A DNA stretch of 44,053 bases from an uncultured Eubacterium sp. (GTDB taxonomy: Bacteria > Bacillota > Clostridia > Lachnospirales > Lachnospiraceae), in NCBI GenBank assembly GCA_910584345.1, contig CAJTZX010000034.1, positions 1 through 44,053 of the forward strand, given 5' to 3'. A model generated the notes under the pieces. It saw only the letters and a program-made list of their open reading frames with translations, was not told where the DNA came from and ran no database searches. Position numbers and translations under genes: made by a program. Below, in pieces: positions 8,660 through 17,041 of the stretch. The stretch's first letter is position 1. Each line of letters begins with the position of its first letter.

Positions 8660-10345
8660 TCATCTGCCTTCATGATGCGCGTCCGGCATCTGCATAACGG
8701 CTCCACGGTTTCCGGAAGTTACCATCGAAGCATACCGCGCCAGATACCCGCTTGTCACCTTCGGCTCTCTTGGCTGCCATTTTGCTTTTCTGGCTGCCAA
8801 TTCTTCCTCAGAAACGGCCAGTTCCAGCTTCATTTCCGGTATATTGATTTTAATCGTATCGCCTTCCTCCACAAGCGCAATTGGCCCACCAACTGCCGCT
8901 TCCGGCGACACATGCCCGATCGAAGCACCGCGGCTGGCGCCTGAAAAACGACCGTCTGTAATAAGAGCTACCGATGAACCCAGCCCCATACCTGCAATCG
9001 CAGACGTAGGATTTAACATCTCACGCATACCCGGCCCGCCTTTTGGCCCTTCATAACGGATGACCACGACATCGCCGGCCTGAATCTTCCCGCCTTTAAT
9101 TGCTGCGATTGCATCTTCTTCACAGTCAAACACTCTTGCCGGCCCTTCATGAACCATCATTTCTTCTACAACCGCAGACCGTTTAACTACAGAGCCGTCT
9201 GGCGCCAGATTGCCCTTTAATACAGCAAGTCCACCGGTCTTACTGTATGGATTGCTTACCGGACGGATAACATCTGGATTTTTATTCACTGCATCTTTGA
9301 TATTTTCACCGATTGTCTGTCCGGTTACTGTCATACATTCCGTATGAATCAGTCCGATATCTGCCAGCTGTTTCATCACCGCATAAACTCCGCCTGCTTC
9401 ATTTAAGTCTTCCATATAAGTCGGACCTGCCGGAGCAAGATGACATAAATTCGGCGTCTTTTCACTGATCGGATTCGCAAACGAAATATCAAAATCAAAT
9501 CCAATTTCATGTGCGATTGCCGGAAGATGCAGCATACTGTTTGTAGAACATCCAAGCGCCATATCTACCGTCAGTGCATTTAAAATCGCTTCTTTTGTCA
9601 TAATATCTCTTGGACAAATATTTTTTTTCAGCATTTCCATAACTGCCATACCTGCATGTTTTGCCAGTTTGATACGCTCTGAATAAACAGCCGGTATCGT
9701 ACCGTTGCCTTTCAACCCCATACCAAGCGCTTCTGTCAGGCAGTTCATAGAATTTGCCGTATACATACCAGAACACGATCCGCAAGTTGGACATGTCTTT
9801 TCTTCGTATTCCCGCACATCTTCCTCACTCATCGTACCTGCCGCATAAGAGCCAACTGCCTCAAACATGGAAGAAAGGCTTGTTTTACGTCCTTTTACAT
9901 GTCCTGCCAGCATCGGACCACCAGATACAAATACCGTCGGCACGTTAATTCTTGCTGCTGCCATTAACAATCCAGGTACGTTTTTATCACAGTTCGGCAC
10001 CATAACGAGCGCATCAAACTGATGTGCAAGCGCCATACATTCCGTAGAATCAGCAATTAAATCTCTCGTTACAAGAGAATATTTCATTCCAATATGCCCC
10101 ATAGCAATACCGTCACAAACCGCAATCGCCGGAAATACAACCGGTACGCCGCCTGCTTCTGCAACACCAAGCTTTACAGCATTTACAATTTTATCCAGAT
10201 TCATATGGCCCGGTACAATCTCGTTGTATGAACTTACAATACCGACCATCGGTTTTTTCATCTCTTCTTCCGTAAAACCGAGCGCATTAAATAAAGAACG
10301 GTGCGGCGCCTGCTGCATGCCGGTTTTTACCTGATCACTTTTCAT
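8660..10345 (-). CDS. ilvD: Dihydroxy-acid dehydratase
   Basis: A 561-residue iron-sulfur enzyme that dehydrates 2,3-dihydroxy acids to the keto acids of valine and isoleucine. Cluster-ligand cysteines are visible in NCDKNVPG (about residue 120) and CPTCGSCSGMYTANSM (about 190), with the family C-terminal block GRFSGASRGASIGHVSPEAA. AAGGAAG lies upstream of the ATG. It is 56 bp ahead of ilvB and probably co-transcribed. The 120-bp gap to leuB contains only a small CCGAAA/TTTCGG hairpin (10382-10399). Confidence 0.95.
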   Translation of the reverse strand: MKSDQVKTGMQQAPHRSLFNALGFTEEEMKKPMVGIVSSYNEIVPGHMNLDKIVNAVKLGVAEAGGVPVVFPAIAVCDGIAMGHIGMKYSLVTRDLIADSTECMALAHQFDALVMVPNCDKNVPGLLMAAARINVPTVFVSGGPMLAGHVKGRKTSLSSMFEAVGSYAAGTMSEEDVREYEEKTCPTCGSCSGMYTANSMNCLTEALGMGLKGNGTIPAVYSERIKLAKHAGMAVMEMLKKNICPRDIMTKEAILNALTVDMALGCSTNSMLHLPAIAHEIGFDFDISFANPISEKTPNLCHLAPAGPTYMEDLNEAGGVYAVMKQLADIGLIHTECMTVTGQTIGENIKDAVNKNPDVIRPVSNPYSKTGGLAVLKGNLAPDGSVVKRSAVVEEMMVHEGPARVFDCEEDAIAAIKGGKIQAGDVVVIRYEGPKGGPGMREMLNPTSAIAGMGLGSSVALITDGRFSGASRGASIGHVSPEAAVGGPIALVEEGDTIKINIPEMKLELAVSEEELAARKAKWQPREPKVTSGYLARYASMVTSGNRGAVMQMPDAHHEGR

Positions 10346-10465
10346 CGTTTCTCTTCCTTTCTTAGTTACGAAGTTTTATGTCCGAAACCTCCATTTCGGT
10401 CATTTATAACTGCTATCTTTTATTCGTTTTCATAAAACAAATGCATTGATCTTTCTGCCAGAATC

Positions 10466-11566
10466 TTAAATTCTTTCACAAATTACATCACCCATCTGTG
10501 CCGTACCAATTTGCTTAACGAAAGCCTTTTTCTCTTCTTCCTGCGGCATAATATCAATGGTACGATATCCATCTGTTAATACCTGTTTTACCGCCGCTTC
10601 CACAGCATCCGCCTCCTGATCCAGATCAAAACTGTAACGAAGCATCATAGCCGCCGACAAAATCGTTGCAATTGGATTTGCAATGCCTTTGCCTGCAATA
10701 TCCGGCGCCGACCCGCCACTTGGTTCATATAAGCCAAACTTTGTGTCATTCAGACTGGCCGACGGAAGCATTCCAATCGATCCCGTCAGCATAGACGCCT
10801 CATCGGATAAAATATCTCCAAACATATTTTCTGTTAATATCACATCAAACTGCTTCGGATCTTTTACCAGCTGCATCGCACAATTATCTACCAGCATATG
10901 TTCGTAAGCGACATCTGGATAATCTTTTGCTGTCTCATCGACAATTTTTCTCCACAGGCGGGACGAATCTATCACATTTGCTTTATCTACACTCGTCACT
11001 TTTTTCCGGCGTTTTCCGGCAATATCAAATGCCCGCTTTGCAATTCTTCGAATCTCTTCTTCATTATATGTCAGTGTATCTTCTGCTGTCAAAAGGCCGT
11101 CTCTTACTTCTGTGACGCGCTTTCCAAAGTATAATCCTCCTGTCAGCTCACGCATAATCATCATATCAAATCCGTCACCGATAATATCATCCTTTAACGG
11201 ACATGCTTCTTTTAATTCTTTATATAAATATGCCGGTCTTAAGTTTGCAAACAGATTCAGCGATTTACGCAGTTTTAACAAACCGGCTTCCGGTCTTTTT
11301 GACGGCTCCAGCTGGTACCACGGGGATGTTGCCGTGTTGCCGCCAATCGAACCCATTAAGACGGCATCGGAAGCCTTCGCCTGCGCAATTGCCTCATCGG
11401 TCAGCGGAACTCCTACTGCGTCAATCGAACATCCTCCCATTAAAATATCCTCATAATCAAACTGGTGTCCAAATACGGCACCGACTTTATCCAATACTTT
11501 TCTTGCTTCCGCAGTTATCTCCGGCCCGATCCCGTCGCCGGCAATAACGCCAACATGATATTTCAT
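10466..11566 (-). CDS. leuB: 3-isopropylmalate dehydrogenase
   Basis: A 366-residue NAD-dependent decarboxylating dehydrogenase of leucine synthesis. The motifs GVIAGDGIGPEI, LKLRKSLNLFANLRP and the cofactor motif EPSGGSAPDIAGKGIANP are all present. The start is the ATG at 11566, 7 bases after AAAGGAAG; an upstream in-frame ATG at 11590 precedes that site and is unlikely. It is the first gene after the promoter at 11676-11704. leuA, leuC and leuD are not in the window, so leuB has been separated from the usual leu cluster. Confidence 0.94.
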   Translation of the reverse strand: MKYHVGVIAGDGIGPEITAEARKVLDKVGAVFGHQFDYEDILMGGCSIDAVGVPLTDEAIAQAKASDAVLMGSIGGNTATSPWYQLEPSKRPEAGLLKLRKSLNLFANLRPAYLYKELKEACPLKDDIIGDGFDMMIMRELTGGLYFGKRVTEVRDGLLTAEDTLTYNEEEIRRIAKRAFDIAGKRRKKVTSVDKANVIDSSRLWRKIVDETAKDYPDVAYEHMLVDNCAMQLVKDPKQFDVILTENMFGDILSDEASMLTGSIGMLPSASLNDTKFGLYEPSGGSAPDIAGKGIANPIATILSAAMMLRYSFDLDQEADAVEAAVKQVLTDGYRTIDIMPQEEEKKAFVKQIGTAQMGDVICERI

Positions 11567-11675
11567 ATGAAAACTTCCTTTCTTTTGCATCTATTGCTGT
11601 ACTTATGATCTGACAAATACAAAAATTTTACTCGCAAGACCGAACGCTTTAACACGATACAGTCTGCCGTTTACT

Positions 11676-11704
11676 ATCATATAACTTTTGACCTGATTTT
11701 TCAA
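11676..11704 (-). promoter_or_regulatory. Sigma-A promoter for the leuB-ilvDB-serCA block
   Basis: On the minus strand TTGAAA (11699-11704) and TATGAT (11676-11681) are separated by exactly 17 bp. The leader of about 100 nt before leuB shows no T-box or other recognisable attenuator. Confidence 0.65.
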
Positions 11705-11711
11705 CCATGAA

Positions 11712-11760
11712 ATACAAAACTGTCTGAAATTACCTATAAACAAGGGATTTCAGACAGTTT
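11712..11760 (-). terminator. Intrinsic terminator after yajC
   Basis: A perfect 14-bp stem (11717-11730 with 11747-11760) is followed on the minus strand by TTTTGTATTT. It lies 45 bp beyond the yajC stop and just upstream of the leuB promoter, so it isolates the two transcripts. Confidence 0.85.
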
Positions 11761-11804
11761 CTAGTTACTTTTTACATCCATGCTTTGATTCACAGACAAA
11801 ATCG

Positions 11805-12173
11805 TTATTTACTTTTTTTGCTGTCTTTTTTGCTTTCCACAGCATTTGCAGAATCTTCCGGCTTTTCTACGACTGAAATTGCCGCGCGCTGCATCGGAAT
11901 TCGGCAGTTTTTATTACTTCCGAATTCTACGATCACCGTATCGTCTGAGATATCGATAATCGTTCCATAAAAACCGCTCGTCGTCAATACCGTATCGCCA
12001 ACTTCCAAAGCTGCAAGCATAGCATTTTTCTTCTTCTGCTCCTTCTGCTGTGGACGAAGCATAAAAAAGTACATAAATCCGACTAAAATCACGAGCGATA
12101 AAATCATGCTGACAAAACTGCCTGCACCAGCCGCGCCTGCTGCATCTGCTACAAGAATATGTGGTGAGATCAT
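11805..12173 (-). CDS. yajC: Preprotein translocase accessory subunit YajC
   Basis: A 122-residue membrane protein that associates with SecDF at the Sec translocon. One membrane helix (about residues 20-40, ending FMYFFMLRPQQKEQKKK) is followed by the cytoplasmic SH3-like domain (LEVGDTVLTTSGFYGTI). The C-terminus is a charged Lys/Ser tail. The start is the ATG at 12173, 6 bases after AGGAGG. It has its own promoter and terminator, so it is monocistronic here; secD and secF do not follow. Confidence 0.92.
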   Translation of the reverse strand: MISPHILVADAAGAAGAGSFVSMILSLVILVGFMYFFMLRPQQKEQKKKNAMLAALEVGDTVLTTSGFYGTIIDISDDTVIVEFGSNKNCRIPMQRAAISVVEKPEDSANAVESKKDSKKSK

Positions 12174-12231
12174 TTTTTTCCTCCTGAACATCGCATAATT
12201 TGTGCCTGCTTTGATATACAACACAAATAGT

Positions 12232-12260
12232 ATTGTACACAAATATTTGGAATAGGGCAA
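12232..12260 (-). promoter_or_regulatory. Promoter of yajC
   Basis: The minus strand reads TTGCCC (12255-12260), a 17-bp spacer, then TACAAT (12232-12237), about 60 bp before the yajC start codon. Confidence 0.55.
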
Positions 12261-12321
12261 CCTATTTTAGAAAAATTTTACATTCGTACCGTCTCTCACG
12301 CGTTGTCTTTTTTCATTACTA

Positions 12322-12582
12322 TTAGCCGTTGTAGTGTCCTTTGCATGAAACAATCCATAAATTACCATGTTCATCAATATTATATATCAGTCTGTTTTCT
12401 TGATCTATCCGCCTGCTCCATGCTTTTCTATAACGCAATGGCTCTGGCTTACCGATTCCTTTAGAAACCCCGTTATGCTCAATGTCTTTGACCAGTTCAT
12501 TGATTCTCTTTAGAACTTTTTTATCTTGCTGCTGCCAGTATAGATAATCGTCCCATGCTCTGTCAGCCCATAATTTCTTCAT
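12322..12582 (-). CDS. yoeB: YoeB-type mRNA interferase toxin
   Basis: An 86-residue RelE-superfamily toxin that cleaves mRNA in the ribosomal A site. Residues matching the E. coli YoeB active site are visible: Glu47, Arg64, His83 and Tyr84, with the characteristic ending CKGHYNG. The length equals that of the family. The gene overlaps the end of yefM by 20 bp, so the two are translationally coupled. The toxin appears intact and should need the antitoxin for host survival. Confidence 0.92.
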   Translation of the reverse strand: MKKLWADRAWDDYLYWQQQDKKVLKRINELVKDIEHNGVSKGIGKPEPLRYRKAWSRRIDQENRLIYNIDEHGNLWIVSCKGHYNG

Positions 12583-12832
12583 CGTCTTTTGCCTCTATTA
12601 ACTCATGCTGCTGTCCATTTCCAGCTTCAAGCTGCCTAAGCCCCCTGTCAATCATAGAAAGATATTCCGCATTTTGGGCAGCTTTGACTAATTGATTATA
12701 TTTTTCAAGACTTAGAATAACTATGTTTTTTTCTGCTTTCCGTGTAACAATCACTGTTTCACCATTGTCCGTTGCTTCATCACAATAACTTTTTAAATTA
12801 TTTCTTATAGTAGAATAGTTAACAGCTAACAT
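12563..12832 (-). CDS. yefM: YefM-type antitoxin
   Basis: An 89-residue Phd/YefM antitoxin. The N-terminal DNA-binding part reads MLAVNYSTIRNNLKSYCD, followed by VIVTRKAEKNIVILSLEKYN and an acidic C-terminal tail that would wrap the toxin. The start at 12832 follows AAAGGAG by about 7 bases. It is the first gene of the pair, directly behind a consensus promoter and a YefM-like operator. Confidence 0.93.
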   Translation of the reverse strand: MLAVNYSTIRNNLKSYCDEATDNGETVIVTRKAEKNIVILSLEKYNQLVKAAQNAEYLSMIDRGLRQLEAGNGQQHELIEAKDDEEIMG

Positions 12833-12869
12833 ACTATCACTCCTTTGCGCATTTGTCTGTGCGATATAT

Positions 12870-12919
12870 GGTACAATTTTTTGTACAATTATTGTATTGG
12901 ATTTTCCCAGGAATGTCAA
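12870..12919 (-). promoter_or_regulatory. yefM-yoeB promoter and YefM operator
   Basis: On the minus strand TTGACA (12914-12919) and TACAAT (12891-12896) are 17 bp apart. Just downstream lie a TGTACA hexamer (12882-12887) and a second copy with one change, TGTACC (12870-12875), with centres 12 bp apart. Paired TGTACA cores at 12-bp spacing are the known operator layout for YefM-YoeB autoregulation. Confidence 0.8.
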
Positions 12920-12939
12920 GATGCTTCAAAGTTTTATTT

Positions 12940-13152
12940 ATCAATCTTTTTGGTAAAGAAATACACGAACGATCTGATTTTGTAAACTCTATTGATATAC
13001 GCATAAAAAAAGATAACGAACGCATCAAGACAAACATCACTCTCCCAGCATGGTTGAAAAGAATTGCCGAAGAACAAAAAGTTAACTATTCCCGGCTTTT
13101 GGAAACTGCTCTGATTGATTATTTACAAATACCTGTATCTGGAAGACGATAA
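12940..13152 (+). pseudogene. HicB-type antitoxin remnant
   Basis: The last 35 or so codons encode IKTNITLPAWLKRIAEEQ followed by a segment ending LLETALIDYL, which is the C-terminal ribbon-helix-helix of HicB-type antitoxins. The usual N-terminal half is missing, and the reading frame extends backwards only into the yefM promoter. No hicA toxin lies next to it. It is read as a 3' remnant with no start of its own. Confidence 0.55.
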
Positions 13153-13160
13153 GCCCTTGC

Positions 13161-13200
13161 CCTGCTGCCATACGCCCTGTACCAGCTATCGGGCAGCAGG
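13161..13200. repeat. Inverted repeat next to HicB remnant
   Basis: CCTGCTGCC (13161-13169) and GGCAGCAGG (13192-13200) form a perfect 9-bp stem with a 22-base loop, between the HicB remnant and the gtrA-like stop. No U-tract follows directly, so it is only a weak terminator candidate. Confidence 0.5.
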
Positions 13201-13212
13201 CACAAAACACCC

Positions 13213-13704
13213 TTATTTTTGATCCACATCCTGAAACGCCCACAATTTATTCATCAAAAAATTAATCGGCACACTAATGATCAGATTTGGCACCGGCGCT
13301 AAATACTTTGAGATGCCAAATATTTGAATCCAAAGCCAGGAAAGCACATTATTTAATATAATTCCTGTAAATCCATAAGCTATATAGGTTCGGAACAACG
13401 TCCTCCAGACAGACCGCTTTTTTCCATCCTTGACAGTAAATACAAATCGGCTGTTCCAGTAAAAAGACCACAGCACACTCAAAACAAATGCCACAATATT
13501 TCCTACAATAAAATCCCATGACACTTTCATCGGAGCCAAAGCCATGAGCACAGCCACGTTCAGCAAGTAGCTGACAACCGTATTGCTGACTCCAATCAGT
13601 CCAAATTTCATAAACTGCAGCAAATGCTCGGTCACCTCATCTGACGCTGAAGGGAAAAATTTTTTCAAAAAAAACTGAATAATATTTCTCAATTTATCGT
13701 CCAT
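13213..13704 (-). CDS. GtrA-family membrane protein
   Basis: A 163-residue protein with four membrane helices and the GtrA signature: FMKFGLIGVSNTVVSYLL at the start of the domain, a central SFYWNSRFVF segment, and a closing NFLMNKLWAFQD. GtrA-like proteins are thought to move lipid-linked sugars across the membrane or to support cell-wall glycosylation. GAGG lies a few bases before the ATG and overlaps the stop of the HEPN remnant. No partner glycosyltransferase is directly adjacent, although a CgeB-like one lies 3.3 kb upstream. Confidence 0.85.
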   Translation of the reverse strand: MDDKLRNIIQFFLKKFFPSASDEVTEHLLQFMKFGLIGVSNTVVSYLLNVAVLMALAPMKVSWDFIVGNIVAFVLSVLWSFYWNSRFVFTVKDGKKRSVWRTLFRTYIAYGFTGIILNNVLSWLWIQIFGISKYLAPVPNLIISVPINFLMNKLWAFQDVDQK

Positions 13705-13712
13705 TTTTTACC

Positions 13713-13898
13713 TCAAAATGACAGCTGATTCTTTTCGAAAAAAGCTGCCACAGAATCAATAAATGTATTTGCATTCTGTAATTGTTTCTGTGCTTCTTGA
13801 AAACTTGCATATCCTTTTAGTACATTAACAGCTCTCATTGCATGAAACACAGCATAATAAAAACGATTTAATGAAGTTCTATACTGGCCAAAATACAT
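13713..13898 (-). pseudogene. HEPN-domain protein remnant
   Basis: A 61-codon frame whose RFYYAVFHAMRAV matches the core helix of HEPN-domain proteins, which are often toxin or nucleotidyltransferase partners. The usual first helix is absent, no ribosome site precedes the ATG, and the frame opens only 24 bp upstream after a TAA. It is most simply a 5'-truncated remnant between the SGNH-like and gtrA-like genes. Confidence 0.55.
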
Positions 13899-13926
13899 TA
13901 GGATCTGTAGGAAAATACCTTAACAT

Positions 13927-15120
13927 TCAAAATAATGCATCCAACCCATACTGATGAATCAGCAGATCGGATAAATGTTCCGTAAACCTGGCAGCTCCAT
14001 CAGGTCCAAGATGTGTCAGATCTCTGTAATTCTCTTTGTGTGCTGATATCTCTTCATAATCTTTAAAATCCAGCAGTTCAAACGAAAAATCCTTTTTTAA
14101 TTCACCAATAATATTCATAAAGAATGTTTTCCATGTCCGATTCAATGACTTTTCGACATCTTCAACTACTTTATATTTTGGAAGAAGTACCAGAAAAATC
14201 CGAATCTGCGGCTGTATTTTTTTCAGCAGCAAAAACAGCTTTACCATATTATCTACTTGAAACTGAATCGTATGATGGAAAATTTTCGATTCAAGCTCTG
14301 GCACTTTTGGACTGCTTTTGAATTTCAATATTTCACTATCTGCTAATCTGGTATCGTAAACTATGTTCTCTTTATATACACCACGATCCCGTTCTCTGGC
14401 ATATGGAAAGAATTCAGAAAATAGCTTCTGCTCCCATGCTGTCTTGCCTTCCTGCCATATGTCTATCAATATTTCATTTATCTGCTGTACACTTTGCACT
14501 TTGTTCCATGGCGAACGTTCTTCGCATAAAAAACCGCTTGCTTCAAAAAAGCTATCAAATGCCCCGGACAATATCGTATCAAAATTAAAGTAAAAATAAT
14601 CAAACATATCTATGACTACATATTTTAAATCTTTTATTTCATAATAATATTGCTCGTAACACTTTTTCAGAGTCAGATAATTAAAATAAATATCCTGAGA
14701 ACTGTAACATAAATTGCAGACCTTTCCAGGCATCTTGCCTTCGACAATTCCTACCATCCCATGAGATATTCCCAATACAAGGCCATCCAGTTTTTGATTC
14801 AGTTTGCGATTCATAACACGCTGAAACCGATTTTTAGAATACCCCGCCATATAAGCTTTATAAATATCCAGGAGATAGTTTTTGTTTATCCCGCATGATA
14901 AAATAGTTTGCAGCAATTTTACTTTCATTTTACGATTATACACCGCAAATCCAATATATACCTCTCCGTCTCGCTCCACAATACAATTTAGATCCAATGT
15001 TTCTATATCTTCTATACTTCGAATACTATATTCTTTTAAAATCTCAACATCTAAAGCAATGCTATCCCTGACAAAATTATAATAAAAATACTCATAAAAA
15101 AGTATGATTCTCTTTTTCAT
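13927..15120 (-). CDS. SGNH/GDSL-hydrolase-like protein
   Basis: A 397-residue protein without signal peptide or obvious membrane helix, rich in Tyr, Phe and Lys. The segment LDGLVLGISHGMVGIVEG could be the N-terminal catalytic strand of an SGNH fold, and the C-terminal DLTHLGPDGAARFTEHL fits the Asp-x-x-His block of this superfamily. SGNH-type proteins often add or remove acyl groups on surface glycans, which would suit the GtrA neighbour, but the substrate is unknown. A GGGGAG ribosome site lies 6 bases before the ATG, 17 bp after tgt. Confidence 0.5.
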   Translation of the reverse strand: MKKRIILFYEYFYYNFVRDSIALDVEILKEYSIRSIEDIETLDLNCIVERDGEVYIGFAVYNRKMKVKLLQTILSCGINKNYLLDIYKAYMAGYSKNRFQRVMNRKLNQKLDGLVLGISHGMVGIVEGKMPGKVCNLCYSSQDIYFNYLTLKKCYEQYYYEIKDLKYVVIDMFDYFYFNFDTILSGAFDSFFEASGFLCEERSPWNKVQSVQQINEILIDIWQEGKTAWEQKLFSEFFPYARERDRGVYKENIVYDTRLADSEILKFKSSPKVPELESKIFHHTIQFQVDNMVKLFLLLKKIQPQIRIFLVLLPKYKVVEDVEKSLNRTWKTFFMNIIGELKKDFSFELLDFKDYEEISAHKENYRDLTHLGPDGAARFTEHLSDLLIHQYGLDALF

Positions 15121-15137
15121 CGTTAACTCCCCGCCAG

Positions 15138-16268
15138 TTACACTATACTGCGAAATCCTTCCAGCTTGTTTTTCTTATACGCTGCAAAGTTTCCTTCTTC
15201 CAACGCGCCGCGGATTTCTTCCATCATCGTATTATAAAAATACAAGTTATGCAATACGCATAAGCGCATTCCAAGCATCTCTTTTGCTTTTAGCAAATGA
15301 CGGATATATGCGCGGCTGTATGTGCGGCATGCCGGACATTGGCAGCCTTCCTCAATGGGACGCACATCTTTCTCATACTGTTTATTAAGCAGATTCAGCT
15401 TGCCATAATTGGTATAGACATGTCCGTGTCTCCCGTTTCTCGTTGGATAAACGCAGTCAAAAAAGTCTACGCCCCGCTCTACGCCTTCTAAAATGTTTTC
15501 CGGCGTGCCTACGCCCATTAAATACGTCGGTTTATTTACCGGAAGATACGGTACGGTTACATCTAAAATATGATACATTTCCTCATGTGTCTCGCCTACG
15601 GCAAGCCCACCCAGCGCGTAACCGTCCAATTCCATCTCTGCAATGCGTCTGGCATGTTCTGTCCGGATATCTTCAAATACCGCTCCCTGGTTAATCGCAA
15701 ACAAAAGCTGGTGTTTATTAATCGTATCGTCCAGACTGTTCAATCGCTGCATCTCATCTTTGCACCGTTTCAGCCATCGGGTCGTACGGTCTACCGAATG
15801 TTGTACGTACGTACGGTCGGCACGACTGGACGGGCATTCATCAAATGCCATTGCAATCGTAGACGCCAGATTAGACTGAATCTGCATACTTTGCTCCGGC
15901 CCCATAAAGATCTTACGCCCATCTACATGAGAATGAAAATATACTCCCTCTTCTTTGATTTTACGCAGGCTGGCCAGAGAAAACACCTGAAACCCGCCGG
16001 AGTCTGTCAGTATCGGTTTATCCCAGGAAATAAACTTATGCAGACCGCCCAGTTGTTTAATCAAAAGATCACCGGGGCGGACATGCAAATGGTACGTATT
16101 GGACAATTCCACCTGTGTCTTAATCCCCTGCAAATCGTCCGTTGATACGGCGCCTTTGATCGCACCGCAAGTTCCTACATTCATAAAGACTGGAGTCTGG
16201 ATATCTCCATGTACCGTATGGAAAATACCACGTTTGGCCCGGCCTTCCTGTTTGATTAATTCATACAT
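15138..16268 (-). CDS. tgt: tRNA-guanine transglycosylase
   Basis: A 376-residue enzyme that exchanges guanine-34 for the queuine precursor in GUN-anticodon tRNAs. Visible motifs are the catalytic Asp in ILTDSGGFQVFS, the nucleophile Asp in DFFDCVYPTRNGRHGH, and the zinc site CQCPAC with downstream Cys and His (LCVLHNLYFY). The length matches the bacterial family. The ATG lies 1 bp after the stop of the IMP cyclohydrolase-like gene, with no good ribosome site of its own, so translation is probably coupled. Confidence 0.95.
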   Translation of the reverse strand: MYELIKQEGRAKRGIFHTVHGDIQTPVFMNVGTCGAIKGAVSTDDLQGIKTQVELSNTYHLHVRPGDLLIKQLGGLHKFISWDKPILTDSGGFQVFSLASLRKIKEEGVYFHSHVDGRKIFMGPEQSMQIQSNLASTIAMAFDECPSSRADRTYVQHSVDRTTRWLKRCKDEMQRLNSLDDTINKHQLLFAINQGAVFEDIRTEHARRIAEMELDGYALGGLAVGETHEEMYHILDVTVPYLPVNKPTYLMGVGTPENILEGVERGVDFFDCVYPTRNGRHGHVYTNYGKLNLLNKQYEKDVRPIEEGCQCPACRTYSRAYIRHLLKAKEMLGMRLCVLHNLYFYNTMMEEIRGALEEGNFAAYKKNKLEGFRSIV

Positions 16269-16269
16269 A

Positions 16270-16983
16270 TCAGTTATTTTTATTCACAATCCTTGTCTCA
16301 TATTTTCCAGTTTCAATTTCAATAAAGCGAACAAACAGCGACACTTTATTCTCTTCGTTTAAGCTTGTCCATACTGTATCCGTAAACGTATCAATCGTTC
16401 CTGAAATGCCGACGCGAACCGGCTCGCCCTCAAAGCTTGGCAGCGGGCTGCCGTCTCCCTGATACGTATGGATAAACCGGCCTTCACCTGCCAGCGGGTG
16501 TTCATAAGTAAATGTATGGCGGCAGCAGGAATCCGGATTTCCCTCATTGCTCTTTAAAATAGACATTGCATAATTATATCCCCCGTTTTCAATATGCAAA
16601 ATACCGGAAATACGCGGTGTATAATTCGGGGCATCCGGTTCAAACGTCCTTGTACGCAATGCCTGTTCAAACGTCTGCTGTTGATCCATCAGCTCATAAA
16701 TCGTATCTGTCTGATCTCCATTTGTAACAATGGTCTTATTTCCAAGCACACGCACCGGAGCATAAATAACCAGACTTGGGTCACTCAGCTTCGCAGGATC
16801 AAACGCCTGTGTGCGAATCCCTTCACCATCCGTAATAAAAATGCGGTTGCGGCTGTTAACGCTTCGTCCCATAATGAAATATGCAGTTACCGCATATTTT
16901 TTATCCGCAGACAGGCCAATGACAATCCCTCTGCCCGGATAAGAGTTTGTTTTTAAAAGCTGTTCCAAAGATGCCGTTTGCAT
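16270..16983 (-). CDS. PurO-like IMP cyclohydrolase
   Basis: A 237-residue protein resembling the stand-alone IMP cyclohydrolase (PurO) family, which closes FAICAR to IMP in purine synthesis. The N-terminal PGRGIVIGLS, the segment YFIMGRSVNSRNR and the central YTPRISGILH fit that family. The start at 16983 follows AAAGGAGG by 8 bases; an in-frame codon upstream would precede the ribosome site. The gene overlaps functionally with purH and may be accessory. Confidence 0.72.
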   Translation of the reverse strand: MQTASLEQLLKTNSYPGRGIVIGLSADKKYAVTAYFIMGRSVNSRNRIFITDGEGIRTQAFDPAKLSDPSLVIYAPVRVLGNKTIVTNGDQTDTIYELMDQQQTFEQALRTRTFEPDAPNYTPRISGILHIENGGYNYAMSILKSNEGNPDSCCRHTFTYEHPLAGEGRFIHTYQGDGSPLPSFEGEPVRVGISGTIDTFTDTVWTSLNEENKVSLFVRFIEIETGKYETRIVNKNN

Positions 16984-17041
16984 AGCAGTATCCTCCTTTT
17001 TCCATCGTATCAAAATGCATGATTGTAAATTTATATAAATT

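Noticed and set aside
12853..12939. N-terminal part of the frame containing the HicB remnant
   Set aside because: It is the reverse strand of the yefM promoter and operator and has no similarity to HicB, so the remnant is limited to the 3' part.
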